In this document: piece by piece, positions 13,801 to 23,225 of the stretch
Layout of the letters: each line of letters starts with the position of its first letter
How positions within the stretch are numbered: position 1 is the first letter of the stretch
Assembly (NCBI GenBank): GCA_009103225.1
Contig: RHPI01002112.1
Location: 89,992-140,282, forward strand
Direction of reading: 5' to 3'
From: Chlorokybus atmophyticus
Taxonomy: Eukaryota; Streptophyta; Chlorokybophyceae; Chlorokybales; Chlorokybaceae
DNA length: 50,291 nt
The notes under the pieces: generated by a model
The model's input: the letters and a program-made list of their open reading frames with translations, nothing else
Databases searched by the model: none
What the model was told of the DNA's origin: nothing
Translations under genes and position numbers: made by a program

Positions 13801-15389
13801 CAAACCAAACACAACTGTGTCTCAAAAGCCACATACCTGAGCCAAAGCATCCGGAGAGGGTTCACCGTTCTTCCCCGGCACCTGTCCAGTGTTTCCACAC
13901 ATGAGCAACGCGCAGTGGAAGCATGTCATGGTGGCTTCCAATGTATGAGCCACACAACCATCCAAGCCTCATGCCTCTGCCACTGGACAGCATCATCCAC
14001 GCATTGTCGCCCTATACCTGCGGGTGGGACAGGACTCCAACAAGCCCTGCCAAGGCTTCTGGGTGCGCAGCAATGGCGGCTTGAGCTTCGCAGCCGGCCG
14101 CAGCCGCATTGCGCAGAGCACCCGCGGCCAGGAGCCGCACATTGGCATCTGCCAGGCAGCAGACATTACTGTAACGCTCAAGCACACGCACAGGCACAGG
14201 CACACACAATGCACACACGCACGTACGCACACTTCTGCAACTACACATGCGCGCGCACGCACACACGATGTGTCTCACATGCTTGCACGTGCACACACAG
14301 ACAGTTGCATGCAGCAAAGCACCATGCAACAACAGCAGGTGAGCACGAGGTGACTCTGTTCCACAACCCGGAATCCAAGACTGGCTCACCTAACGATGTC
14401 AACAGGTTCACCAGTCCTTCAAGCGCACCCGGCAGGATAAGTATCGTTTGACCGATGCAGGACAGGTTGCCCAATGCGCTGGCAGCGTAAGCCTGTTTGC
14501 AGAACAATCGGTTTTGAGCATGACATGGGTGGGCGAAGGCGCGCACGCAAACCCAAGAGCACACGGCAGCTCTTGAGCGACTTGCAGTGCTCATTGTGGT
14601 TCAAAACATCCCAGAATGCATATGCTCGGCGGCTTGCAAACACCTTCCGTTCGTAAAGGTAGCCACATGCATATTCCCATGCGCATAGCATGTGTGGGTG
14701 GGTGTGGGGTGTGTGGGAGGGGGGGGGCAAAGCGTGCGTTGCATGTTGTGTAACACTCATGCGGCTTTAATAATGCGCCTAGGCTGTTACATGGCTACTC
14801 GCATGTACTTGACGAATCCAACAGGCGACCTCTCTGGGCGTCAGTGCAGTTCAACGGCACAGCATTTGATAGGTACGCCGTACCACTTATGCAAAGGGTG
14901 AAAGCAAGCTAACTAGGGCAACATCTGCTGTCCATTTGCCGCTAGTTGAGTGAAACAACCTGTGCGGAGTATTGTTCTCCAAGCTGTTCATGCCGTGATT
15001 GTACTGCAGCTACCCTGCAGTGGTATAAGCAGAGCTAAACAAGATTCTTTGGCTGTGCGCGCCTTTAATTATGTTCATGCTGTAACTGAAACTGAAACTA
15101 GCAACAGTGTTACAATGACAGCTGAGCAAGGTGCAACGCGTCTGCGTGTGTGTGTGTGTGTGCTTGTGTATGTGTACGTGTAGAAGTTAACCAGACAACA
15201 TGCCTGAACGCTGGGGTCGGCATGGGAGAGTAGTGGCACGAGATCGGCGGTGCTGGTGGGCTGGTGGCCGACGCGCTGCGCGTGCCCATGCTGCTTGCCT
15301 CCATGGCCAACCACCCCGCCACCGCCTCCGCCGGCTCGCGCCGTGGTGGCCACTGTGCCCTCACCACTCACCAATTGCTTTGCACTCAC
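1828..15389 (-). CDS. Giant armadillo (ARM) repeat protein, about 41 exons
   Basis: One minus-strand gene read as about 41 exons of 45-850 bp joined by GT-AG introns. Clear exons include 14390-14492, 14018-14148, 13837-13881, 13598-13736, about 7887-8742 (largest) and the last, 1828-2288 (stop at 1828). The sum is roughly 2,500 residues. Most exons encode one ARM-type repeat with signatures such as AYAASALGNL, LLAAGALRNA, AFAAGAVWNL, ETAAGAVRNL and VTAAGALRNLAES, each followed by a GxxxxLVxLL helix; many introns split repeats at the same place, just before the A-(Y/A)-A-A-G-A-L helix. Low-complexity linkers break the solenoid: Pro/Ser/Asn-rich with poly-Gln at about 4640-5093, and poly-Asn in the last exon. 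ARM solenoids bind other proteins; the partner is unknown. The 5' end is unresolved: the frame has no ATG between the in-frame stop at 15390-15392 and the first donor at 15203, so an upstream exon must supply the start. Two or more adjacent genes cannot be fully excluded. Confidence 0.75.
3920..4065. repeat. CA/CG dinucleotide repeat in an ARM-gene intron
   Basis: Alternating purine-pyrimidine sequence (CACACG, ACGCACAC) fills the intron between the ARM exons at about 4075-4309 and 3619-3774. Similar runs occur in introns near 4360-4450, 6650-6700, 7390-7460, 8810-8930, 9520-9830, 11580-11690 and 14180-14300. Long open frames on either strand here are repeat artefacts. Confidence 0.85.
4739..4770 (-). 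repeat. Poly-glutamine tract in the ARM protein linker
   Basis: A GTT/TGC-type trinucleotide run on the + strand reads as an eight-residue glutamine run on the minus strand, within the Pro/Gln-rich linker between ARM blocks. It is in frame with flanking coding sequence (..PPAATQQQQ..), so it is translated. Confidence 0.75.
7821..7896. repeat. Long inverted repeat spanning an ARM-gene splice donor
   Basis: Arms 7821-7854 and 7863-7896 (34 bp each, 33 pairs) flank an 8-nt loop (AGCACGCA). The right arm contains the end of the largest ARM exon and its GT donor (minus strand, exon edge at 7887). The left arm is therefore an inverted copy of that exon end plus donor. Confidence 0.85.
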
Positions 15390-15430
15390 TCAACCGGTGC
15401 TCATAAGCACCGGTTGAGTGAATGCAAAGC
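15377..15430. repeat. Tight inverted repeat at the 5' end of the ARM gene
   Basis: Arms 15377-15401 and 15406-15430 (25 bp, 24 pairs) surround a 4-nt CATA loop. It overlaps the 5' limit of the first recognisable ARM exon, in the presumed promoter or 5' untranslated region. Confidence 0.85.
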
Positions 15431-16222
15431 AGGCAGCGACCAGCGCATCCTCCCTCCCCCAAACACACTGCCGCCCATGTCCGTCGCTGTCACCAAGTGG
15501 CTACCACTGAGCGTCTGGGTCAGCTGTCACAGCCCACACACGCTAGGCCAGGCCAGGCAGCAGCTTGGGCGTTTCGCTCTCAAGCTGCTCTAGGCTTAAG
15601 CCTAAACACTTGCAAGCAAGCCACTGCTCTCTAAGCAAGCGGCACCAGAGTAGCCAACAGTCAGGCCAGGCCAGGCTGGTGGGCTGTGTGCGCAAGCAAG
15701 CAGCAAGTCAACCGTTTCCCATCATCTCCCTCTTGCCCTATACCTGCTCCGTGTCGTCCTTTCCCTCGTCCGCCTCCACCTCCGTCGCCCAGAGCAAACC
15801 CTAAGCTCAGGCGGTGCCCAGCCAGCTTCTGCCCTGCGGCCTGCTCATTGCCTGGGCGACCGGTCCGACCCGCAGGTTGCAACTACCAGCCGGCGGGCGG
15901 GCGCGATGGCGACCGGTAAGTCCTGTCTTAACTGCCGGCTGTTTGATTGCAGAACCGGTTCATCAATTGATTGTTCACTTGCACGTGACCTGCGACAGCG
16001 GCGGTTAGGCCGGACCGGACCAGGCTAGCCCAGGCCAGGCCAGGCCAGGGGCGGCGGCGGCGCACCGCGTACAGTCTAAGAGAACGTGTAGCAGGCCGGT
16101 CCGGAGGCCAAGCGTTCTGTTTGTGGGCGGCCTGGGCGGGTGGTAGGCCAGGCCCGACAGCCATCAGGCCAAGCCTGGCCAGGCCAGGCTAGGCCTGTCT
16201 TGGGCGAGGAGGCGGCAACAAC
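15431..16222. promoter_or_regulatory. Divergent promoter region between ARM and dynein light chain genes
   Basis: About 790 bp lie between the ARM gene (leftward) and the dynein light chain gene (rightward). It is C/G-rich, with AGGCC-type pentamer runs (about 15545-15560, 16019-16047, 16165-16195), a TAGGCTTAAGCCTA palindrome near 15590 and a telo-box-like AAACCCTAA at 15795-15803. No convincing exon was seen, though the missing first exon of the ARM gene should be here. Confidence 0.5.
15795..15803. promoter_or_regulatory. Telo-box-like motif (AAACCCTAA)
   Basis: The motif AAACCCTAA lies about 420 bp upstream of the dynein light chain start. In plants, telo-boxes mark promoters of ribosomal protein and cell-cycle genes. 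Function here is inferred only. Confidence 0.35.
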
Positions 16223-17081
16223 ATGCCTTACGCGGAGGATGACTTGTACGGCGGCGGGGCGAAGGCGGACACGGGTGTGAGTGCTGAGGAGGTGGAAACC
16301 ATCGTCAAGGAGGTACAAGAGGAGAGACGACACTTGCAAAACGTTGCGGCGTGGTGGTTAACTTGTCGTAGGCTTGACCATGGCGCCTGTTGCCTCGGAT
16401 TGTGTGTCTAGTTTGGCATGTCTTGCATGCAGTCACACCTCATAATATGTGCTAGACAGTGAACAACATGTGTATGGCTGGCAGTCCATAGAGGGCGTGC
16501 TTGGGCAAACGGCGTTTCAGCTCAACAAAATCAACGCATGGACTTCGAACGTAGTGGTAAGTGACAATGGTTGGGGAAGCAAAACGTAACAGCCAGTTTA
16601 AGGACAACTTGACTGATATCTGTAAACACAAGGACTGATTGCTGGCAAACCCAACTCCAACATCATGCTGTTTATCTGGCAGGAAGGCTGCTTGAAGCAG
16701 TTGGCTTCATTGAATCTACACTACAAATACGTTGGTAAGTGCAGTGGCAGCGGAGCGTCGAAGTGCTTTTACGAAGTGTTATATGGTGTACTACTGACGA
16801 AACCCAACTTGTTTCAAAACACAGTGACATGCAACCTGATTCAAAAGACTGGCGGTGGAGTACATACAGCGAGCACGAGTCTTTGGGACCCAAGCACTGA
16901 TGGTAAGAATCTTTAAGTACCAATTACAACCAGGTTGCAAGGTACAACAAGCTAAGGCAATTTAGCGATTTGCCTTGAGCTTGAAGCCAACTGTGGGTGT
17001 TGCCCCGCAGGCAAGCACACTGTACAATGGGAGAATGTCACTATGCACTGCATTGTGACAGTGTACTGGCTGGCCATATGA
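16223..17081 (+). CDS. DYNLT1: Dynein light chain, Tctex-type
   Basis: Five exons, 16223-16312, 16485-16556, 16683-16734, 16825-16902 and 17011-17081, total 363 bp and give 120 residues, close to the usual 113-120 of the family. All junctions are GT-AG and in phase, and the start ATG opens the first exon. Family hallmarks are visible: EEVETIVKE near the N-terminus, then INAWTSNVVE, then the core beta strands VTCNLIQKTGGGVHTAS, SLWDPSTDG and the C-terminal TVQWENVTMHCIVTVYW. Tctex1 chains dimerise on the dynein intermediate chain and link cargo to cytoplasmic or axonemal dynein; the sequence does not show which. It is transcribed away from the ARM gene and converges on the MED19-like gene. It appears intact. 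Confidence 0.93.
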
Positions 17082-17378
17082 CACAGCCTAGCCGTCATGG
17101 GATACAATGAGGCCTGTCACAGTGCTCAATCCTGTACAAAACGCAACCAGCGGCGCCAACATGCATAGTCCTCTCTCCAAGCGGGTTGAAGCAATCAGGC
17201 CTTCACATTGTGTAACGATCTGCGTGAGCACACAGTGATGAGCCCATGTCAATGGCAGTGTGAGCAAGAGAGCAATGAACAGTGACCAACCTGTAGGACT
17301 GTTGGCTATGAGGATTGCTTTTGCCGGCTGGCCACTAGCGTAGACCTGATCTGTGTTGATTATAATAGCACTAGTATG

Positions 17379-18436
17379 CTAGGCTTCAGTCAATCTAGTG
17401 ACTTGCGCTTGTCCTGCACACAATGCAAGCTTGCGTTTGAAACACAGATGGTGCAGCAAGACGACGTTTTTTAGAACAAGCAACAAACCAGCTATCACCT
17501 TCTTTCGTTTGTGTCGATCGCTCTCATCAGTGTCCCCTTCTCGTTTTCGTTTCTGCAACCGATCACAGTTGGCAACGGACAATTTGTCTACAAAACCCAA
17601 CCACACTGCACCCGTGCGTACTCAACCAAAAGCACCAATCACACATGAATGTGTGATTGGTGCTCTTGAAAGCTCTTGTTGCAAGCTGCGCTCGACAGCC
17701 GCTGCAGTTGCACTGATCAAACACATAACGACCTGAAGCAGCCGCATGTGTACGCACCTGTATATTCATACCCAGCACACCACAACAGTTGACGAACGGA
17801 ACATCTCACCTTGTGCTTTTTGTGCTTCTTGCGCTCAGACTCCCCGTTTGCCACTACACCGCCTGTGTCCTTATTCTTGTCTCTTTCCTTGTGCTTGTTC
17901 TTGTCTCTCTCTTTGTGCTTGTGCTTATGCTTGCGCTCCTCAGGAACTGCTCCAAAAGTAACCTCACCTTTCGCGCTCTGTCACAGCCCGAGCTCAGGTG
18001 CTCAGTAAAGCATGAAGGGAATGGGCTTTGTTTACTCCAGATGACCACACAACATTATAGACAGCAGTGTAGTATTTGCTAACGTACAAAAACCTATGCA
18101 GAAACACTCGATTGTTAACAACGACCACACTGTGCTTACCTCCGGCAAGTATACGGGACCGGATTCTTCGAGAGTGAATGCTGCGCGCAGGACATCAAAC
18201 GACAATGGTTCAAGCTTTGGGGGCTGCAGAGGAGCTGGCGCCTCCATCAGGTGGCGCAGCTCAAGGCCCTGTCCGCGGCGGATCACTGTGTCACCAGCGG
18301 AGCGGGCGAAGTACCCAGCTTCTGCGATGGACTCCGGCTGCTCTTGCTTCATAGCTTTCTCCAGAGGCTTGCGCAGGTTGAAGTGCGTGAGCAAGTCGAC
18401 AGCACCGGTCAGCTCAGGTTCACCTGCAATTGACAT
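17379..18436 (-). CDS. MED19: Mediator complex subunit 19 (MED19), plant-like
   Basis: Minus-strand exons 18140-18436, 17810-17977 and 17379-17552 join in phase 0 to give about 212 residues. The N-terminal part reads PELTGAVDLLTHFNL, then AGDTVIRRGQGLEL, then FDVLRAAFTLEESGPVYLPE. This follows the order and spacing of land-plant MED19 (ELxGAxDLI.HF; VGDTEIRKGEGM.L; F.L..L.E.F.L.E..P..LP). The second exon is the typical Lys/His-rich tail (KHKHKHKERDKNKHKERD), and the third continues KRKREGDTDESDRHKRKK. MED19 sits in the Mediator head/middle and links transcription factors to RNA polymerase II. The true start may be further upstream: an AG acceptor (ATTGCAG) lies inside the first predicted codons, and plant MED19 has a short segment before PELTG. 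The last 40 residues after KRKK are uncertain because a GT donor follows directly. Confidence 0.8.
17631..17664. repeat. Perfect 16-bp-arm hairpin in a MED19 intron
   Basis: Arms AGCACCAATCACACAT (17631-17646) and its exact complement (17649-17664) flank a 2-nt loop. It lies in the intron between the last two MED19 exons. Confidence 0.85.
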
Positions 18437-19324
18437 TGCACCTCAGAGTGGTCTTGACGACAAGCATTGACAGGCATTTGCAAGCACTCAGGCAAGTGCA
18501 CATGCTGTACAGCTGTTTTGGAATGGGTGTATGAAGATTGGCCTTTGCATAGAACTGCAACAAAGGCTGATGTGCAAACCAACTCACATCTGAGCTGAGT
18601 CAATACGTCAATGGGTTATATACTCCAACTAACATTTTACTTCATATCAAGAGCAACTGGGTTGCAGCAGTGCAATGCAAGCTCAGTGCTAGATCCTTGA
18701 TAAAGAGTGGCACACAACCGATTTTACCATGTAATATATACAGTTTGTACGTCTGCTCAAGAGTTTTCAAGTCGGCTAACACAGCTGATCCTGTCACCAA
18801 TGCAATGGGATTATGTTGCACGCCACCAGACAATGCATCTATCAGCAAACTTCAGACGAGCAGCTGCACATGCATGCGCACACATGCCCTCTTACGTGGT
18901 TCCAACGCGAGACAATAAAATATTACAGCTTCCTTCTTGACAATACGGTCCGTGCCATCCCCTCCGCTGGCGGCGGCGGCGGCACCGTCCACAACCGCCG
19001 CCGCCGCTGCCATTGCCACCTTCACCAAGACAAACCAAACCAACCCAGCAACCTGATGTCCCGACATTAGGTTTTCTGGCAACTAAACCCTAATCTCGCA
19101 CAAGCCGCACAAGCCGCTCGCACAAGCAGTCTCGCACAAGCTTCAGCCGCTTGGGTCTTACGAGCCCTCTGATATGCAGGCTGTCCTACCAGTGGCGACA
19201 TTGGCACAGGCGATTCAAAGATCCGTCCAGCGGTCTGCTTGTGTCCTACTGCGGCGCTGTATGGGCCCTCTTTCACCCCGGCGGCGGCGGCTGCGGGGAG
19301 GGTGTTGCGGGCGGCTGCGGCACC
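18437..19324. promoter_or_regulatory. Divergent MED19 / RPL5 upstream region
   Basis: This roughly 890-bp gap separates the leftward MED19 gene from the rightward RPL5 gene. It holds a GGC/GCC triplet run (about 18964-19013), a telo-box-like AAACCCTAA at 19085-19093 and repeated CGCACAAGC units around 19096-19140. A short minus-strand open frame (starting at about 19013, Ala-rich) could be an untranslated or first exon, but I cannot link it to MED19. Confidence 0.45.
19085..19093. promoter_or_regulatory. Telo-box-like motif upstream of RPL5
   Basis: AAACCCTAA lies about 230 bp before the RPL5 start codon. Telo-boxes are a known feature of plant ribosomal protein promoters, so the position is suggestive. 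It is a short motif and could occur by chance. Confidence 0.4.
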
Positions 19325-21305
19325 ATGGTGAGTGCGGGAGAGAGAACATCTTGCTTGCTGATCGCTGTCTGTGGCTGTGTTGGGTCTCTAGCTCTGCTGG
19401 AATCGGTGCGTGGCTGGCGGGATCAGCAGCCGCCGTTGTTCGCCGTCTGGAGTAGGGTTGCAGCGGGCGACGGACACTTTGCATTGCTATCATCGCGTAG
19501 TTGGTGGCATCAATGTGGGTGCTAGGCCAGTTTCCGTGTGCTACACAGCATATGCGACCGGGTGGGAATGCACACATTAAACCGACCTCAGACAATTCCG
19601 TGTGCCCTGCGATCGATTTAACAGTGACTTGGCTGTGCATGCACGTCGCCAGCTCCTGCTCGATCTGCATGCTAACAACATTTTGTCTAGGCCGTAAGAT
19701 TGTTTGTCATGCTACATCTTGTTTCTAGTCCATTCTCAGTACGGACTGAAAGGTCATGGCCGTGCAGAGCTTGTTGCACTTAGATGTTGGTAAATTGCTG
19801 TCGAGGGTACGTATCAAAGTGTATATAATGTGAACATCGCCTTACAGGCGTTCCAAAAAAACACCAAGACTAAGGCGTACTTCAAGCGGTTCCAAGTCAA
19901 ATACAAGCGCCGCCGCCGTAAGTTGCATTTGTGCACCCAACCTGCGGCAACAATGCTGTTAGACGTAATATCCCAGTACGACGCGCAGCTTCATGGTTTT
20001 GCTGCTCTGTGCAGAGGGGAAGACCGACTACCGCGCACGCCTGCGTTTGGTAACTCAGGACAAGAACAAGTTCAACACGCCGAAGTACCGCTACATCGTC
20101 CGCTTTGTATCCTCTTCAGTGTTTGTCTGTCTGCATTCTTTCTCAAGTAACTTTTGTTTGTCTCGCTCTTGAGCTGTATCATCAGCAACCCATGAGTATC
20201 GCACCCTGCATTGTTTGGGAATGCACTGCAGTTATCCCTTGACCAAACTTCAGACCAACAAGGACATTGTTTGCCAAGTCGCCTATGCCACGCTGGGTGG
20301 AGATGTGACCGTGGCCTCTGCTTACTCTCATGAGCTCGCCCACTACGGACTGAAGAACGGACTCACCAACTACGCTGCTGGTGAGCAGCGACTTGTTCAT
20401 ATGCAGTAGTGATGGCACGCGCGGTCGTAGCAGTTACCACCATTGTGTTCTGGCGCTGATCTCGAATTATTGCACAGCCTACTGCACAGGCCTGCTGCTG
20501 GCTCGGCGCTTGCTGCAGACGTACAAGTTGGACTCCGTTTATGAGGGCAACAAGGAGGTAAGTGCGTTGCTTGGAGTTTACAGCTGTCCAAGGTGCATTC
20601 TTTACTCATTTTCGTTGATCAGGTCAATGGTGAGAACTACACTGTTGAGGAGGTTGAGGATGGCCCCCGCCCTTTCACAGCGCTTCTCGATGTTGGCCTA
20701 AGGCGCACAACCACTGGCAACCGAGTTTTCGGTGCATTGAAGGTGCGCCTGGTTCTGGACTACTTCTGGCCCTGTAGAGTATCAGTCTGAATTTATCTAT
20801 TTGTCAGGGTGCTTTGGACGGCGGTATCAACGTTCCCCACAGCGAGAAGCGTTTCCCTGGTTACGACAAGGAGGGCAAGTCCCTGGACGCCGATGTGCAC
20901 AGGCGATACATCTATGGTCAGCATGTTGCTGATTATATGAACTTGCTCAAGGAGGAGGAGCCGGAGAAGTATGCGACACAGTTCTCTCAATACGTTGCTG
21001 AGGGTGTTGAGCCTGATGATCTGGAGGACCTCTACGCCAGTGTACACGCTGCCATCCGCGCAGATCCTGCACTCAAGCGTGCCGAGCGCAAGAAGCCTGC
21101 CCAGCCGCAATCGTAAGTGTCCTCATGGTTGTTGGTGCTTATGGCTAGTGTCAGATATCCTATGTATGTGGCCAGCACGTTGCATGATCGCTGCTCATGC
21201 TGTGCTGTACTCAGGTGGCATCCGAAGAAGCTTACCTACGATGAGCGCAAGGAAGCCCTCAAGGCCAGGGTTGCCAGCATGCAGGCACAGGAGGAGGAAG
21301 ATTAG
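19325..21305 (+). CDS. RPL5: 60S ribosomal protein L5 (uL18)
   Basis: Eight exons, 19325-19327, 19848-19917, 20015-20106, 20254-20380, 20478-20557, 20623-20742, 20808-21112 and 21215-21305, sum to 888 bp and 295 residues, matching the usual 295-300. The start codon is the last codon of exon 1 (ATG|GTGAGT), a common layout in ribosomal protein genes. Recognisable blocks are [100 protein letters not shown] and a Lys/Glu-rich C-terminus ending in EEED before TAG. L5 binds 5S rRNA and, with L11, forms the central protuberance of the large subunit. All introns are GT-AG. It appears intact and should be highly expressed. Confidence 0.96.
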
Positions 21306-22038
21306 GCCTTGTATAGTAATGTGCCTGCGTTGCTGTGCCTGCCAACAATCTTTTCATGGATTTTGCTGTTGTTCTGCTCTGTGGGTGTGCAAGTTGTTTG
21401 CCAGGGATTGCGGCTGAGTGGCATGGGGCATGTGTCGCCAGTGTCCAGCACATAAAATTCCCCCGCAAAGTAGTGCGCATGGTACGCTGCCATGCGTGGG
21501 ACGCGTGCTATGCGCAGGAATCGTGCCATGTGCGAACTCTAGCGATTGGGCTGGCCCAAGCCTTGGGTATCTTGTACCAACAATGTGCAACGGAATGGCA
21601 CATGGCCTATGCCATGTACACGCATTCTAGCATACCATCTCTTGTGCACAAATATCCCTGGCAGATCTTTTGCACACACGATGGCTTACTCGCATCTATG
21701 GTGAAGCAATGTGCTCCATGCAATCACGTCCGCAGCCAAGTCTGCAGAGAAGAACATCCCAACATTGAATCATGTGATCAATTCAAAGGGAGTGCCACAA
21801 TCATTTAAGTTGCTGTGTTGGCAACTGCCATCTGCAGCTTTAAGCCCATCTTTACATGTGTTCTGATGGCGATGCGCGAGACTTATATGGCACTTTTCAG
21901 GCTCAAATGACGCGAGTATATGGGCGCAGTAATGCATCGTCTCTCTCATATGTTTGCATATCAAAGAATGATAATTTAGTGATTCCTCATCACTGACACT
22001 GGACGCTTACATGTTAATGATAATAAAGGGTACACATG
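21306..22038. other. RPL5 3' flank up to the Penelope element
   Basis: About 730 bp with no convincing gene. It should contain the RPL5 3' untranslated region. Short open frames here have no recognisable similarity. Confidence 0.5.
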
Positions 22039-22544
22039 CCCCACCACCCAACCCCACCGCAGCACCTAACTGCCAGCCCCAAACCACAACCGACTGCACT
22101 GGCACAGCATGCGACATTCAGCCACTGACGACCATGCGGGCAAGTCGCGACAGCCTTGCACGCAGTTGCGTACTGCTGACGTTGATACTGCAACCCTGGC
22201 AGCGTCAACAGCAGCAGGGGCGCAGACTGCCAAGAGAGAAGCAGGGCGGCGGGTGGAGAGAGAGCGAGTGAGCAGAGGGAGGGGGAGTCCGTCTGCTTTG
22301 TGCTGCTGCCACAACTATAGCCACACCGGTGCCTAACTGTGGGGACTCTACTTGTGTACAGGTAACTACGCATGCAGGTTGACTAACGGGGCAAGGGCTT
22401 AGCGAAAGTAGCTACCTAGTTTGTATAGGTAGCCCGGTGGTGTAAGAAGTTGTTTGCTGGCGTGTGCAAGTGTGCGTGTGTGTGTGCATGTCATGTTCAC
22501 AATGCAATGGGGTCACATGCATAACATTGCATATATGTTACACA
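22039..22544 (+). repeat. Upstream pseudo-LTR of the Penelope-like element
   Basis: It matches 25797-26302 over its full 506 bp with about nine substitutions and no net length change (about 98% identity by eye). It contains an ACAG|GTAACT donor-like site near 22360 and a GTAGCTACCT...AGGTAGC stem near 22411-22433. Similar divergence along the length suggests a fairly young insertion. Confidence 0.9.
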
Positions 22545-22835
22545 CACTGCCCTGGTTGGTCAGTCCGACCGTCCCAAGCCAGAGGCCAGCCCAGCGCGCT
22601 TGCGCCATTTTGGGTAAGCGGCTGGCTACCCTATGCTTCGGCATGGGTTCGTGCATGCCACATATGCGTTGTGATGTCATGAATGTCATGAGTGGCATGC
22701 GCTCTGTAAGTTGTGAGTGCTTGATCGGGAGCACTCTGCATGTTGAACTAATCTAGACAGCTGCTGTGTTGTTAGCTAGAAATAGTGCCCACCCCGTTTG
22801 ATCATACATAGCAGTGTTGCGAAGGGAACAGCGCC

Positions 22836-23225
22836 ATGGCATCACCAGCAAGGGATTGGCAGAGCATCAAAGCGCGAGTGTTGGACGTGCATTGGCATTG
22901 GCAGCTGCCAGTGTTGAGAAGATTACGCAAGCGAGTGCTGCACATTTTGCACACGCCCTGGTGCCTGTCACCGACCGAGGACAACCATGTCATTTATGTG
23001 ATATATCTGCTGACTGGCGCGAAGAAGTGTTACGTGGGCATGACAGTGAATTCGGCATTTGAGCGGTATCAAGGGCATTGGAGAGCTGCACATCGTCCGA
23101 CTGCTACTGTGCTGGAACAAACCATGTGCGAGATACCCGTGCAGTCGTGGGGAGTGTCACCAATAGAGTACATACCTACCTTGCCCAATGAAACCAATGA
23201 TGCTTGGCATCACCGGGCTGCATAG
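22836..23225 (+). pseudogene. GIY-YIG endonuclease portion of the Penelope-like ORF
   Basis: The ATG at 22836 opens a 129-residue frame. After a basic N-terminus it shows HVIYVIYLLTGAKKCYVGMT, a GIY-YIG core in VIY...YVG form, then AFERYQGHWRAAH with the conserved Arg and His. The frame ends at 23223-23225. The expected catalytic-glutamate block continues in another frame just downstream (GCIEEWLWTQRL, then PRGYNVEHG), so a frameshift lies in the 23204-23225 overlap. GIY-YIG nucleases nick target DNA to prime reverse transcription. Whether the shift is a lesion or programmed frameshifting cannot be told from one copy. Confidence 0.8.

Noticed and set aside
22100-22150. Hammerhead ribozyme in the Penelope pseudo-LTR
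   Set aside because: CTGACGA occurs once, but the GAAA box and pairing arms for helices I and III are not present at the needed places. CTGATGA matches elsewhere (for example 44361, 21012) are inside coding sequence without the other core parts.
22014-22373. Conserved open frames repeated at 22 kb and 25.8 kb
   Set aside because: Their near identity comes from the two pseudo-LTR copies. The translations are not related to any domain I recognise, and both strands are equally open.
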